Assembly (NCBI GenBank): GCA_013372975.1
Contig: JABXIS010000011.1
Span: forward strand, 62,001-126,000
Source of the DNA: Alphaproteobacteria bacterium
GTDB taxonomy: Bacteria; Pseudomonadota; Alphaproteobacteria; Sphingomonadales; Kordiimonadaceae
Direction: 5' to 3'
DNA: 64,000 nucleotides
Shown here piece after piece: positions 53,750 through 61,312 of this stretch. The notes under the pieces were generated by a model. That model worked only from the letters and a program-made list of their open reading frames with translations. It did no database searches and had not been told where the DNA came from. Numbering within the stretch: position 1 is the first letter of the stretch; each line of letters opens with the position of its first letter. The translations under genes and the position numbers were made by a program.

Positions 53750-54667
53750 ATGGGTGTAGGTGTGTTGCGTAAGTTTTGTGTGTTGGGGTCGGGGATTCTG
53801 TGCCTTTTGACATCACCGGTTTTGATGTCGGGGGTGTCTGCGCTGGACCGTGCAATTCCCGTTGAACAAGTCTCTGAAATCGACTCTTCTGAAAAAACAG
53901 CCATTCTTGGCACGGTGTGGGGGCATACGCTCGCGCAGGACGGTACCGGTTTCTATAATGAGCTGATGGCAGCGATGCTGGCGCACGATGGCGCCGATAC
54001 GGAATATAAGTTGCAGCCCTATCGCCGCGCTACCACTGCCTTCAAGAACGATCAGAACACCTGCCTTTTTCCATCAGCCAGAAGCGTGCTTTCCGCTGCG
54101 GGTGGATATGATGAAGCATATGTTGAATCGGATCCGCTGTTCCTTGCTCAGGAATATCTGTTTGCACGTAACGGCCACACACCACCCAGCAGCCTCGAAG
54201 ATCTGAAGGGCAAAACAGTTGCTGTTCCGCACGGTTCGATCCTGTTCAAGCTGCTGGCGGGTGCAGGGGCCGAGTTGATATCCGTTCACAATGAAACCGA
54301 TAAAGCGCAAATGCTGCTTTCCGGCCGTGTTGACCTTATGTCAGGCATGCTGCCTAACGAGCATATCATCGCTTCAGAACTGGGTACCAGCATGCCGTCT
54401 TATGATCGCACCTTTCCGCTGCTGGATGCGGGTGTGTCCGTGGTGTGTCACGACAATGCCGCAGGCCGCGATCTGATCAAGCGATTGAATGTGGTAATTG
54501 CCCATCTGCAAGCCGATAAATCCTTCCGTGAAACGCTTGCATCAGCGGGTGTTGTGGAAAGTCATGCGCTGTCTGCCGCAGACTTGAACAGCCTTGCACC
54601 TGCTGCCGGCCAGAAGCTCAGATTCGTTCATCCGGGGCGGCGTTTGCCATTTAGTAATATTCGCTGA
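53750..54667 (+). CDS. orphan periplasmic solute-binding protein, DGTG subfamily
   Basis: A 305-residue secreted protein with a long signal peptide ending near GVSALD. The motif TVWGHTLAQDGTGFYNEL, then NTCLFPSA and VVCHDN, ties it to the gene at 54726 and the one at 164. A late region matches the SBP second lobe (SLEDLKGKTVAVPHGSILFKLLAGAG). The tail after residue 270 is Ala-rich and unlike the others. It probably forms an operon with the next gene. Confidence 0.8.
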   Translation: MGVGVLRKFCVLGSGILCLLTSPVLMSGVSALDRAIPVEQVSEIDSSEKTAILGTVWGHTLAQDGTGFYNELMAAMLAHDGADTEYKLQPYRRATTAFKNDQNTCLFPSARSVLSAAGGYDEAYVESDPLFLAQEYLFARNGHTPPSSLEDLKGKTVAVPHGSILFKLLAGAGAELISVHNETDKAQMLLSGRVDLMSGMLPNEHIIASELGTSMPSYDRTFPLLDAGVSVVCHDNAAGRDLIKRLNVVIAHLQADKSFRETLASAGVVESHALSAADLNSLAPAAGQKLRFVHPGRRLPFSNIR

Positions 54668-54725
54668 TGTAGGGTGTCCCCTCAAGTGATGCTATTTGGC
54701 TTTGGAAAGGCGGCGTTTTTGCCTC

Positions 54726-55517
54726 ATGCGTGTATGGGTTTTATTTGTTCTGATTTTTCTGGTGGGGCCCATTTCCACTCCCCTGCGGGCGCAAGAGGGT
54801 GCGGCTGAAGTCGAACCCGGTGAAGGCCCAATCTTCGGTACCGGCTGGGGCATGACCCTGGCCCTTGATGGCACCGGTTTCTACAATGATGTGATCCGGC
54901 TGGCCCTTGAGGACGTAACGCCGGAAAAACTCTATCAGCCACTTCCCTACAAGCGGGCAAAAGTCGAATTTGCCAAAGATACAGCATCTTGCCTGTATCC
55001 TAGCAATATCGAACACTTGGCGCGTGGTGGTGAAATCAACCTGGATAATGATTTTATTCAGACAGTGCCCGTCATTTGGGTAGAAAGCCATCTGTTCAGC
55101 CGTCCGGGAACACCACCGCTTACGTCGCTCAGCGCGCTTGAGGGCAAGAAAGTTGCCTATCCGAACGGGTCAGCGCTCCCGACCGTGCTTGGTGAATTTG
55201 GCGCGCAGTTTATGCCCACAACAGACGAAAACACCAAGGCGCGCATGTTGATTGCGGGGCGGGTGCACTATATGTCCGGCTCTTTGCCTGACAATATTTT
55301 TGTGTTCAAGGCATTGGGACACCCGTTGCCGCCCTATAATCCGGACCTGGCGCTTATTCGCACAGGTGTTTCGGTTGTTTGCCATGATACGCCCGCCAAC
55401 CGCACTTTTGTGCAGGCTTTTGACGCGCGGATGGCCACATTGATGCGGGATGGCGGCATGGAAGCTCTGTACGCCGTGGAAGGGGTGGATCTGAGATTTC
55501 TGCCTGGCTACGAGTGA
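54726..55517 (+). CDS. orphan periplasmic solute-binding protein, DGTG subfamily
   Basis: A 263-residue paralogue of the upstream gene: GTGWGMTLALDGTGFYNDVIRLAL, ASCLYPSN, VVCHDTP, and the second lobe SALEGKKVAYPNGSALPTVLGEFGAQF. The conserved Cys pair could form a disulfide. I use the ATG at 54726, whose signal peptide (MRVWVLFVLIFLVGPISTPLRA) is clear. A terminator follows. Confidence 0.82.
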   Translation: MRVWVLFVLIFLVGPISTPLRAQEGAAEVEPGEGPIFGTGWGMTLALDGTGFYNDVIRLALEDVTPEKLYQPLPYKRAKVEFAKDTASCLYPSNIEHLARGGEINLDNDFIQTVPVIWVESHLFSRPGTPPLTSLSALEGKKVAYPNGSALPTVLGEFGAQFMPTTDENTKARMLIAGRVHYMSGSLPDNIFVFKALGHPLPPYNPDLALIRTGVSVVCHDTPANRTFVQAFDARMATLMRDGGMEALYAVEGVDLRFLPGYE

Positions 55518-55530
55518 GGCAGGAAAAGGT

Positions 55531-55557
55531 AGGGCAATACGATTTGCCCTTGTTTTG
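55531..55557 (+). terminator. terminator of the SBP pair
   Basis: AGGGCAA and TTGCCCT 7-bp arms are followed by TGTTTTG. Confidence 0.65.
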
Positions 55558-55688
55558 CCGCAACTGGCATATAATCTTTCTTTAGTGGGTTGTTGGGGCC
55601 CGAAATGGTTATGAGTGTCTGCCCCTCCGCCGGGTGCCTGCATTGGCATATTGTCAGATATGTCAGGCCCAAATTTGGAGAATGTGAC

Positions 55689-56066
55689 ATGACATCAATT
55701 AAAAAACTGCTTTCCGTTTCTGTTCTTGGCCTTGCCGCTGTTTCGCTAGCGGTACCTTCTGTTTCGGCTTTCGATCATCATGGCGATGACAAAAAGCATG
55801 AAAAGATGAAAGACAAGAAAAAGCACAAAGAAAAAATGGATGAAATGGAAGATCTCGGCCCGGAAGCGGCAGAGATGAAAAAGCGGCACCATGAAGAATG
55901 GGATGCCATGATGAAGCGTTTCAAGGAAGAAACAAAAGCAGCCAAAGGGGATGGCGCCGCCATGAAAGAGCTGAAGGCCAGCCACAAGGCAGAAAAAAAG
56001 GCGATGAAAGAGCGCCACAAGGCAGAATGGAAGGCCCTGAAGGAAGCCAGTGGCAGCGACGACTAG
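55689..56066 (+). CDS. small charged periplasmic protein, coiled-coil-like
   Basis: A 125-residue secreted protein (signal peptide MTSIKKLLSVSVLGLAAVSLAVPSVSA). The mature part is dense in Lys, Glu, Asp and His (KKHEKMKDKKKHKEKMDEMEDLG, later KELKASHKAEKKAMKERHKAEWKALKE), strongly helical, with His clusters that could bind metals. The start follows GGAGAATGTG. No family recognised; a periplasmic spacer or metal-handling role is possible. Confidence 0.65.
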   Translation: MTSIKKLLSVSVLGLAAVSLAVPSVSAFDHHGDDKKHEKMKDKKKHKEKMDEMEDLGPEAAEMKKRHHEEWDAMMKRFKEETKAAKGDGAAMKELKASHKAEKKAMKERHKAEWKALKEASGSDD

Positions 56067-56095
56067 GGCAATTTGGCCTCGTGAAGACATTGAAG

Positions 56096-56124
56096 CGCCC
56101 TGATGATCTCATCGGGGCGTTTTC
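56096..56124 (+). terminator. terminator of the charged periplasmic protein gene
   Basis: CGCCCTGAT and ATCGGGGCG arms (one G-U) with a 6-nt loop are followed by TTTTCT. Confidence 0.7.
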
Positions 56125-56349
56125 TATTGGTCGCAGGATGAGTGCATTTGGTCGCAAGCATCATGACCGGCCCAGCTAAACCTTCTATGTAGAAATCACT
56201 AGCACCCGAGAAATGACAGCGGATGGTTGGTGACAAGACAGGCGGCTCCCTTGCCAAGATTGGAACGCCCATTTGAAACATCGGCCCGAGACATGACATT
56301 GCGAGACCAAGCCCCGGAAACTACGGGCACAAAATGAATTCCTCCTCTT

Positions 56350-56375
56350 ATCATGGCGCCATCTGGCGCCATGAT
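56350..56375. repeat. 12-bp perfect inverted repeat
   Basis: ATCATGGCGCCA and TGGCGCCATGAT are separated by TC. It lies in the 1.1-kb gene-poor stretch 56067-57196. It could be a recognition site or a cruciform/hairpin element; no flanking T-run is present. Confidence 0.5.
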
Positions 56376-56602
56376 GCGTTTCAGGCATCCTGCATTTGTT
56401 GTCGGTGTTTATCCCATAAATGTGGGCCGCGGCCAAATGGGCCGCAGCCCCGTGTGGCGAGCGATCGATGGGGTAATAGGCAGCCCGCCTCACCAGACCA
56501 TTATACGCTCTTTTGGGCATTTCTGCATGTCACATCGCGAAATGTTCACCACATAGTGAAACAGCAATCATCGCAAGGTTTTGACAGGTCCCGGGAAGGA
56601 GG

Positions 56603-56914
56603 TGGCCGGAACGCGGTGCTTGGATGGGTTTCCGCGTCCCGGCCAACGGTCAGTGCCCGAAGCTTGGTTCGAAGGGCTGGTCGTCTGGGTCGCCTCCAAG
56701 GGGTGGGAGGAGTTTAAGCGACCCGTCGTTGAACAGTACCCTCGGGCGCGGCTAAGGGGGAAAGCCGCGGCTGACCGGCAAGTGTCTGACCCTATAACGA
56801 ACGGGCTTCGGCTTTTGGGAATGGAAAACGAACTTTTCTTGATGTGTGGAAGGAAAAAGTTCGGGCACCTCCCACGCCCGATAAGGGGGGGAGGGGCAGG
56901 CGGGAAGGTGCCCG
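56603..56914. ncRNA. array of five hairpins, C-rich loops on minus, GGA-rich on plus
   Basis: From left to right: 56603-56645 (arms TGGCCGG-ACGCGG); a closing helix CGGTCAG/CTGACCG (56647-56653 with 56771-56777) containing 56687-56724 (GGGTCGC/GCGACCC) and 56747-56769 (CGCGGCT/AGCCGCG, 9-nt loop); 56829-56863 (CGAACTTTT/AAAAGTTCG); 56862-56914 (CGGGCACCT/AGGTGCCCG). Stems are nearly contiguous. ORFs across it (plus 56581-57210, minus 56752-56991) are unlike proteins. Transcription direction is unproven; the promoter at 57115 points leftward into it. Confidence 0.5.
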
Positions 56915-57086
56915 TTCTTCGAAACCCGACGATGCCGGCTATGGCGCGCGGCGTGGATCGGGGTACACACGGACAAACCAGAACATGCCATCCCTGCGGA
57001 TCACCGCGCCATATTGCGTGGGGGGCGCTTCTGGCGGGGATTTCGGGCTTCTGCCCGCATGCCCGGTGGTGCCGGGTGATGACAAT

Positions 57087-57115
57087 AAATTACGATAAAC
57101 GTAATTATTGGTCAA
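57087..57115 (-). promoter_or_regulatory. leftward promoter P1 with S24-repressor operator
   Basis: On the minus strand TTGACC (57115-57110), a 17-bp spacer and TAATTT (57092-57087). The palindrome TTACG-N5-CGTAA (57090-57104) occupies the spacer and overlaps the -10. Same architecture as P2 and P3 near the repressor gene. Confidence 0.65.
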
Positions 57116-57196
57116 TATGCTATTTACAAAAATCGAAATTTTTTGAGAGTGCCTTGTTTTCGGAATTTCGGTATATTGGGGTTGATGGAGGGATGT

Positions 57197-57907
57197 GTGA
57201 AATCACTTAGGGTGGTCTTTCTGGTCGTGTTGCTTCAGCTGTGCCTTCCTGGAGGCACGTTTGCTGCTGCCACACAGGGTAATGAGCCGGGATCACCACC
57301 GCCTCTGAGGGTCTATACACCGGTACCAGGTACCACGTCTGGGCCTGCGGGCTTCAACAAGGCGATATCCCAACTGCAGCAGTTGTTTCCCACGCTTCCG
57401 ATGGATGTAAGGCTGGAGCTGGTGCCGGTTCGGCGGGCAATTCAGCAATTTGAAACACTACCTGAAGTCTGTATCTATGATCTGCGTGGCCGGTTGTCGA
57501 ACCACGCCGGGCCGGAAGTATTATCGCGGCAACTATCTGTTAGTCGTTTCTGGCTTTATGTGTTGGCTGAAGTGCATGCCAGTCCATCCTCGCAGCAGCG
57601 TCGGATTGGCACCATTATCGGTGCCGAACTGTTTTTTGATCTTGGTCAGCTAGAGGCTGCCGAATGGGTTTTTGCCTCCAGCTATCAGGGGCTGATATCC
57701 ATGTTGCTGTCTGGGCGTGTGGATGCTGTAACGCTGGGGCCTGGCAATAGCCTGGATTATGACACGCTGCCGGAAAACATCGTTCGCGCCACGGAAGAAC
57801 CCTTTTTATCTCTGAGTGGTATGATCCGCTGTAAGGAAAGCGCCCGGACAAAGGCCTTCATTAGCGCCCTTGATGCGGCCTGGGAAAACACTATTGAAAA
57901 CAACTGA
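57197..57907 (+). CDS. orphan periplasmic solute-binding protein, GTG start
   Basis: A 236-residue secreted protein. GGAGGG lies 5 nt before GTG 57197 and gives the signal peptide MKSLRVVFLVVLLQLCLPGG and onwards. The mature part starts VYTPVPGTTSGPAGFNKAI, continues CIYDLRGR (Cys) and ends GMIRCKES. It is divergent from typical SBP_bac_3 members. The gene sits between the P1 module and the repressor gene (convergent with the latter), so it may belong to the same circuit. Confidence 0.7.
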   Translation: MKSLRVVFLVVLLQLCLPGGTFAAATQGNEPGSPPPLRVYTPVPGTTSGPAGFNKAISQLQQLFPTLPMDVRLELVPVRRAIQQFETLPEVCIYDLRGRLSNHAGPEVLSRQLSVSRFWLYVLAEVHASPSSQQRRIGTIIGAELFFDLGQLEAAEWVFASSYQGLISMLLSGRVDAVTLGPGNSLDYDTLPENIVRATEEPFLSLSGMIRCKESARTKAFISALDAAWENTIENN

Positions 57908-57913
57908 TTGAGC

Positions 57914-58615
57914 TTATTGTGCGGGGCGCGTGCCATGCCTGCGATGAACCCACAGCACAACGGCAACCACGTCATCAAGGCGCATTGCGGTGCCCATCTC
58001 GGCACCCGGCAGAAATTCTGACAAGAGACTGAAGCGCCAGCTTTCAAATTCGGGATGGGGGTTTTCAGGCAGGGGAACCAGCCAATCCTCGCCGTTTGCG
58101 GTTTTGGTATATTGCCTTAGCGTACGTTTGCCGCCTTCCTGCTCCACCACAAGGATTGATCCGGGCACAACGGGCGCATAATGCTGTTTTGGATCAGCAG
58201 CAATAATGAGGCTGCCTTCCGCAATTTCCCGTGCCATCGATGTATCGCCCATGATGTAGCAAAAAAGCCCTTCAGGCGATAGCGCGTCTGGCGGCAGGGG
58301 AACGGATGAAAACCCAAGGTCATCAGGGGCTGCCCCTTCGCGGCCATCTCCGAAAAGGGAACCAAGAACCGGCAGGTGTGTGCTTGTGCCTTCGCTTGCC
58401 TGAGTGTGTTTTCCCAACTTCAGGCTTTTCAAGAGGGACGGGGTATTCATGCCCAGCATATCTGCAAGTGGAATGATTTCGTCCGACTGAACAGCCCGCT
58501 GGCCTTTGAGAATATCTGTCACCCGTGGCGCCGGCACATTCAGCGCCTGGGCTACGTCCTTAAGCTTGAGCCCTCTGTCTTTCAGGGCCGCTCGTATCCA
58601 TTCCTGTGTTGGCAT
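57914..58615 (-). CDS. XRE/S24 repressor (CI/LexA-like), probable master regulator of the local circuit
   Basis: A 233-residue protein: an N-terminal XRE helix-turn-helix (LKDVAQALNVPAPRVTDILKGQRAVQSDE, about residues 17-55) and a C-terminal S24 peptidase-like domain (CYIMGDTSMAREIAEGSLIIA, with the usual Ser). The catalytic Lys position near RTLRQY appears replaced by Arg and no Ala-Gly cleavage hinge is obvious, so autocleavage is doubtful. The -10 of its promoter lies 11 bp before the ATG (MPTQEW), implying a nearly leaderless transcript like lambda cI from PRM. Three operators of identical type lie nearby. Confidence 0.85.
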   Translation of the reverse strand: MPTQEWIRAALKDRGLKLKDVAQALNVPAPRVTDILKGQRAVQSDEIIPLADMLGMNTPSLLKSLKLGKHTQASEGTSTHLPVLGSLFGDGREGAAPDDLGFSSVPLPPDALSPEGLFCYIMGDTSMAREIAEGSLIIAADPKQHYAPVVPGSILVVEQEGGKRTLRQYTKTANGEDWLVPLPENPHPEFESWRFSLLSEFLPGAEMGTAMRLDDVVAVVLWVHRRHGTRPAQ

Positions 58616-58625
58616 GACAAACAAT

Positions 58626-58653
58626 ATATTACGAAATTTGTAAAAAATGTCAC
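58626..58653 (-). promoter_or_regulatory. promoter P3 of the repressor gene with operator
   Basis: GTGACA (58653-58648), a 16-bp spacer and TAATAT (58631-58626) read leftward. TTACG-AAATT-TGTAA (58629-58643), a one-mismatch copy of the operator, overlaps the -10. Autoregulation is inferred. Confidence 0.6.
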
Positions 58654-58672
58654 GTATTTTTTTGGCAGGTGC

Positions 58673-58701
58673 TTGAAAAATAATTACGAATAACGTAAAT
58701 T
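58673..58701 (+). promoter_or_regulatory. rightward promoter P2 with operator
   Basis: TTGAAA (58673-58678), a 17-bp spacer and TAAATT (58696-58701). TTACG-AATAA-CGTAA (58684-58698) is the perfect operator. Its spacer begins AATAATTACG exactly as in P1. It would drive the leader peptide and the DUF1376/DUF6362 genes. Confidence 0.68.
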
Positions 58702-58727
58702 ATTGAAGCAAGAAAGAAGGAGCAGGA

Positions 58728-58814
58728 ATGCAATACATGACGTATCTGATTGGATTATACCCGCACGGAACCAGGGGCGTGCGGGTGTCATCACCCGGCC
58801 ATGGAGGCGCCTGA
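58728..58814 (+). CDS. leader peptide coupled to the DUF1376 gene (28 aa)
   Basis: AAGGAGCAGGA precedes ATG 58728; the frame reads MQYMTYLIGLYPHGTRG and ends at TGA 58812-58814, overlapping the ATG of the next gene (TGATG). The strong ribosome-binding site and stop/start overlap argue for a translated leader that feeds ribosomes to the downstream gene. Not homologous to anything I recognise. Confidence 0.55.
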   Translation: MQYMTYLIGLYPHGTRGVRVSSPGHGGA

Positions 58815-59851
58815 TGGCCGAGTTTCCGGCGTTGCCGGTTTTCACTGACGCCTATCTTGCCGATACTCGCCATCTGACAACAGAAGAACATGGTGCCTAC
58901 CTGCTTTTACTGATGTGTGCCTGGCGCACGCGGGGTTGTGCGCTTCGGGATGAGGATCGATTCCTGGCGCGTACGGCTGGTGTCAGTGCCTATAAATGGC
59001 GCAAGTTGCGGCCTGTTTTGGCTGATTTCTTTCAGATTGAAGAGGGGTACTGGCGGCAGAAGAAGCTGTCAGAAGTGTACCGCAACGTGGGGGAACGTGT
59101 GGCGCGCAATCGCGCAAATGGCGCCAAAGGCGGCCGCGCCCGCGCCGAGCGGGACAGGCAGATAAGGGTTGCGGGCGCACAGGTGGGTCAAGCAACCGCT
59201 AAGGCAAATGCCATGGCAACCAAACCCAAAGACCAGACTCCAGAACCAGAAGCTGCGGCTTCCACCCCTGAAGGCAACATCGCAAGTGAAGACGGGGCAG
59301 AGGCTGCCGTTCCTGCTGTGCTGGCGGCAGCAGGTTTGCGAGAAGGTGGGTCTGACATCAGTTCGGTCGCTGAATGGCTGGAAGCGGGGGCCTGTATAAG
59401 GCGGGATGTAATGCCGGTGATCTTGCGCTTGCGTAAACGCCAGCAAGACAAGACCGGCTGTGTGCCCCATTCGTTGGCCTATTATACAGGTGCGGTTCTG
59501 GAAGCACGAGATAAAAGGCTGGGCGCGTTGGCCAAGGGCCGTGAGCATGCAATGCAGCACCCACCACCGCCCGAAAAACGACCGTTTGACCCCACCGAGG
59601 CGTCGGATTGGGTGCTTTTCCTGGGGGATGCAGGCAACCGGTTCCGGGGAGATTATCTTTCGGCAAACTGGCGGATCGGTGCTGACCACCCTGTGTTCCA
59701 CCCGGCGTCGCTTGGGCCTGACCCACGGGTGCGGTTCAACGCGCTGATCCCTCTGAATATCAGGGAACAATATGGCCCGGCGTGGCGGTGGCTGAAGAAA
59801 CGGCCAACGGCTGCGCATGTGCCCAAAACAAGAAAACGAAGTGAAGGATGA
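58814..59851 (+). CDS. DUF1376-type (YdaU-like) phage replication-associated protein
   Basis: A 345-residue protein. Residues about 1-95 (FTDAYLADTRHLTTEEHGAYLLLLMCAWRTRGCALRDEDRFLARTAGVSA) match the DUF1376/YdaU domain known from phage and prophage replication or regulatory modules. A Lys/Ala/Pro-rich linker (about 130-200) and a helical C-terminal domain follow. GGAGG lies upstream of the ATG at 58814. It belongs to the P2 operon; no helicase loader or primase is adjacent. Confidence 0.78.
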   Translation: MAEFPALPVFTDAYLADTRHLTTEEHGAYLLLLMCAWRTRGCALRDEDRFLARTAGVSAYKWRKLRPVLADFFQIEEGYWRQKKLSEVYRNVGERVARNRANGAKGGRARAERDRQIRVAGAQVGQATAKANAMATKPKDQTPEPEAAASTPEGNIASEDGAEAAVPAVLAAAGLREGGSDISSVAEWLEAGACIRRDVMPVILRLRKRQQDKTGCVPHSLAYYTGAVLEARDKRLGALAKGREHAMQHPPPPEKRPFDPTEASDWVLFLGDAGNRFRGDYLSANWRIGADHPVFHPASLGPDPRVRFNALIPLNIREQYGPAWRWLKKRPTAAHVPKTRKRSEG

Positions 59852-59857
59852 TGACCT

Positions 59858-60412
59858 ATGAAATATCGAATTGGTACCAGAAAGCAGCTTCAGGAGCGGG
59901 GGCTGAAGGACGCAGCGCTTTCCCTGCTTGATGAAGCACGGTGCCGCGCAGCGGGCGGTGGAAAGGCAGGGTGCCTGGAGCGCACTGATGTGTTGCCACT
60001 TTTGGAAGACAGGTTGGTCAGTGCTGCCTGGACCTTGCGACGTCTGCCGGACAGGGAGGCCAGGTTTCTGAAGGCACGCGGTTCCTGGTGGCCAGAAATG
60101 CAGGCCGAAGCTGGCGCTTATGCAAACGAGGGCATGACCAGTTTCACCGCACGCCATCGTGTGCGGATCACAGCGCAAGAGATCGATGTGATGCAGCCAT
60201 CACTGGACATGCTCCTACTGTTGCCCGACAGGGAAGACAGACAGCTATTGTTTTGGGCTGCCTGGCACCAGAATGGCGAACGGCTGGCCCGAATTCCGTG
60301 GGCCAAGGTGCGCCGAAGCCTGGGAGGTAATCTTTCACGCTGGACATTGAAGCGGCGCTATGAGGCAGGTCTTGAATGGTTGGCCGGGTTGGTGTTGTTG
60401 CAGGGTTCGTGA
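59858..60412 (+). CDS. DUF6362-like protein
   Basis: A 184-residue basic protein starting MKYRIGTRKQLQERG, with the WWPEMQAEAG motif near residue 80 and a helix-turn-helix-like end (RSLGGNLSRWTLKRRYEAGLEWLAGL). It resembles the DUF6362-type proteins that accompany phage-like regulators in Alphaproteobacteria. It is co-transcribed with the DUF1376 gene (6 bp apart). Family assignment rests on motif recognition only. Confidence 0.6.
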   Translation: MKYRIGTRKQLQERGLKDAALSLLDEARCRAAGGGKAGCLERTDVLPLLEDRLVSAAWTLRRLPDREARFLKARGSWWPEMQAEAGAYANEGMTSFTARHRVRITAQEIDVMQPSLDMLLLLPDREDRQLLFWAAWHQNGERLARIPWAKVRRSLGGNLSRWTLKRRYEAGLEWLAGLVLLQGS

Positions 60413-60510
60413 TACAATTTGATACCAATCTGCCGTGGCGGGACAGCCTAGGGCTGTGTATAGTGTCCCTGCCGCAGACATTTGGGGGACTGTCGGCGCT
60501 GGGGACATTT

Positions 60511-61257
60511 ATGCGATTCATTTTTTTAATGTTTTTATTCTGCATGGCGAGCGGGCTGCCTGTTTTTGCGCAAGCTGAGACCCGTGGCGCACACTTGCCG
60601 GATTTGAAAGAACTCAAATTGCAGCGCAGCACCTATCCCGCAACCCTGACAGGTGATTGCGCATATGTTGACGATCAATATTCCATGGACTGCAGTTTCT
60701 TTGTCAGCCGTGTGGCGGCCAAAAGAAGTGATGGCCGGGTGAATGACATGCTTCTACGCATGTATAAAGACCGCAGCGCCGCGGAATGGAAAGAACACCC
60801 CATCTGTACAGCACCTGAAGTCCGGGATATGGAGCGGCATATCCGTGTGATGAAAGTGCAGAAGAAGATCTCAAAAACCGAAGAAGACATGATCCGGCGC
60901 GAGTTTGGCCCTGCTGTCGCATTTTGTGCCGATCCAACGCTACCGAAATACAAGGCTTACCTGCAAGGATTGGCAGAAGCTGTCAGCTGCAGTATCAGCA
61001 CGAGTGTTGAGCGGGTGAAGATGCGTTTTGATAAGGAAAATCAGTCCTGGACCGGCGTGTTTACACCGAAAAGCGATCGCAAACCGATCACCGAATACAC
61101 AGTGAAGCTGGATTCTGTAACCGGGCAGGTGGGCCAACGCCTGATATTCATGGTGACCCAAACTCTGCGTCCGCGTGGTGGTGGGCGGCCTCAACAGTTG
61201 ATTTACCGCGCTAAACGGGCCGACCAGAAACATTTCTGCGGCTATGTGGAATGGTAG
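60511..61257 (+). CDS. secreted protein of unknown function, Cys-containing
   Basis: A 248-residue protein with a signal peptide (MRFIFLMFLFCMASGLPVFAQA). Cys residues occur in GDCAYVDDQYSMDCSF, PICTAPE, FCADP, SCSIS and HFCGYVEW; with six or so they could form disulfides. Not similar to the SBPs. The ATG at 60511 follows GGGGACATTT; longer frames upstream run through the DUF6362-like gene. It may be the last gene of the local unit or independent. Confidence 0.6.
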   Translation: MRFIFLMFLFCMASGLPVFAQAETRGAHLPDLKELKLQRSTYPATLTGDCAYVDDQYSMDCSFFVSRVAAKRSDGRVNDMLLRMYKDRSAAEWKEHPICTAPEVRDMERHIRVMKVQKKISKTEEDMIRREFGPAVAFCADPTLPKYKAYLQGLAEAVSCSISTSVERVKMRFDKENQSWTGVFTPKSDRKPITEYTVKLDSVTGQVGQRLIFMVTQTLRPRGGGRPQQLIYRAKRADQKHFCGYVEW

Positions 61258-61312
61258 GCGATACGCGCTTTAAAACGGCGCTGTCTTCCTTCAAATTCAC
61301 CAGTTATTAACG

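Noticed and set aside
56939-57085. Minus-strand frame after P1, ending MFWFVRVYPDPRRAP
   Set aside because: It looks protein-like at its end, but its TTG lies upstream of the expected transcript start and no ribosome-binding site fits a longer form; at best a 15-residue leader.
56560-57090. RNase P RNA, tmRNA or a group II intron
   Set aside because: I searched by eye for the tmRNA tRNA-like ends, the RNase P core and intron domain V; none fits the stems present.
56581-57210. 209-codon plus-strand frame across the hairpin array
   Set aside because: Composition is unlike a protein (Arg/Gly/Pro-rich, no hydrophobic core); it follows from the GC-rich stems, and its end overlaps the SBP signal-peptide region.
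57087-60412. Complete prophage
   Set aside because: No integrase, terminase, capsid, tail or lysis gene in the window; only a repressor and two phage-type genes.
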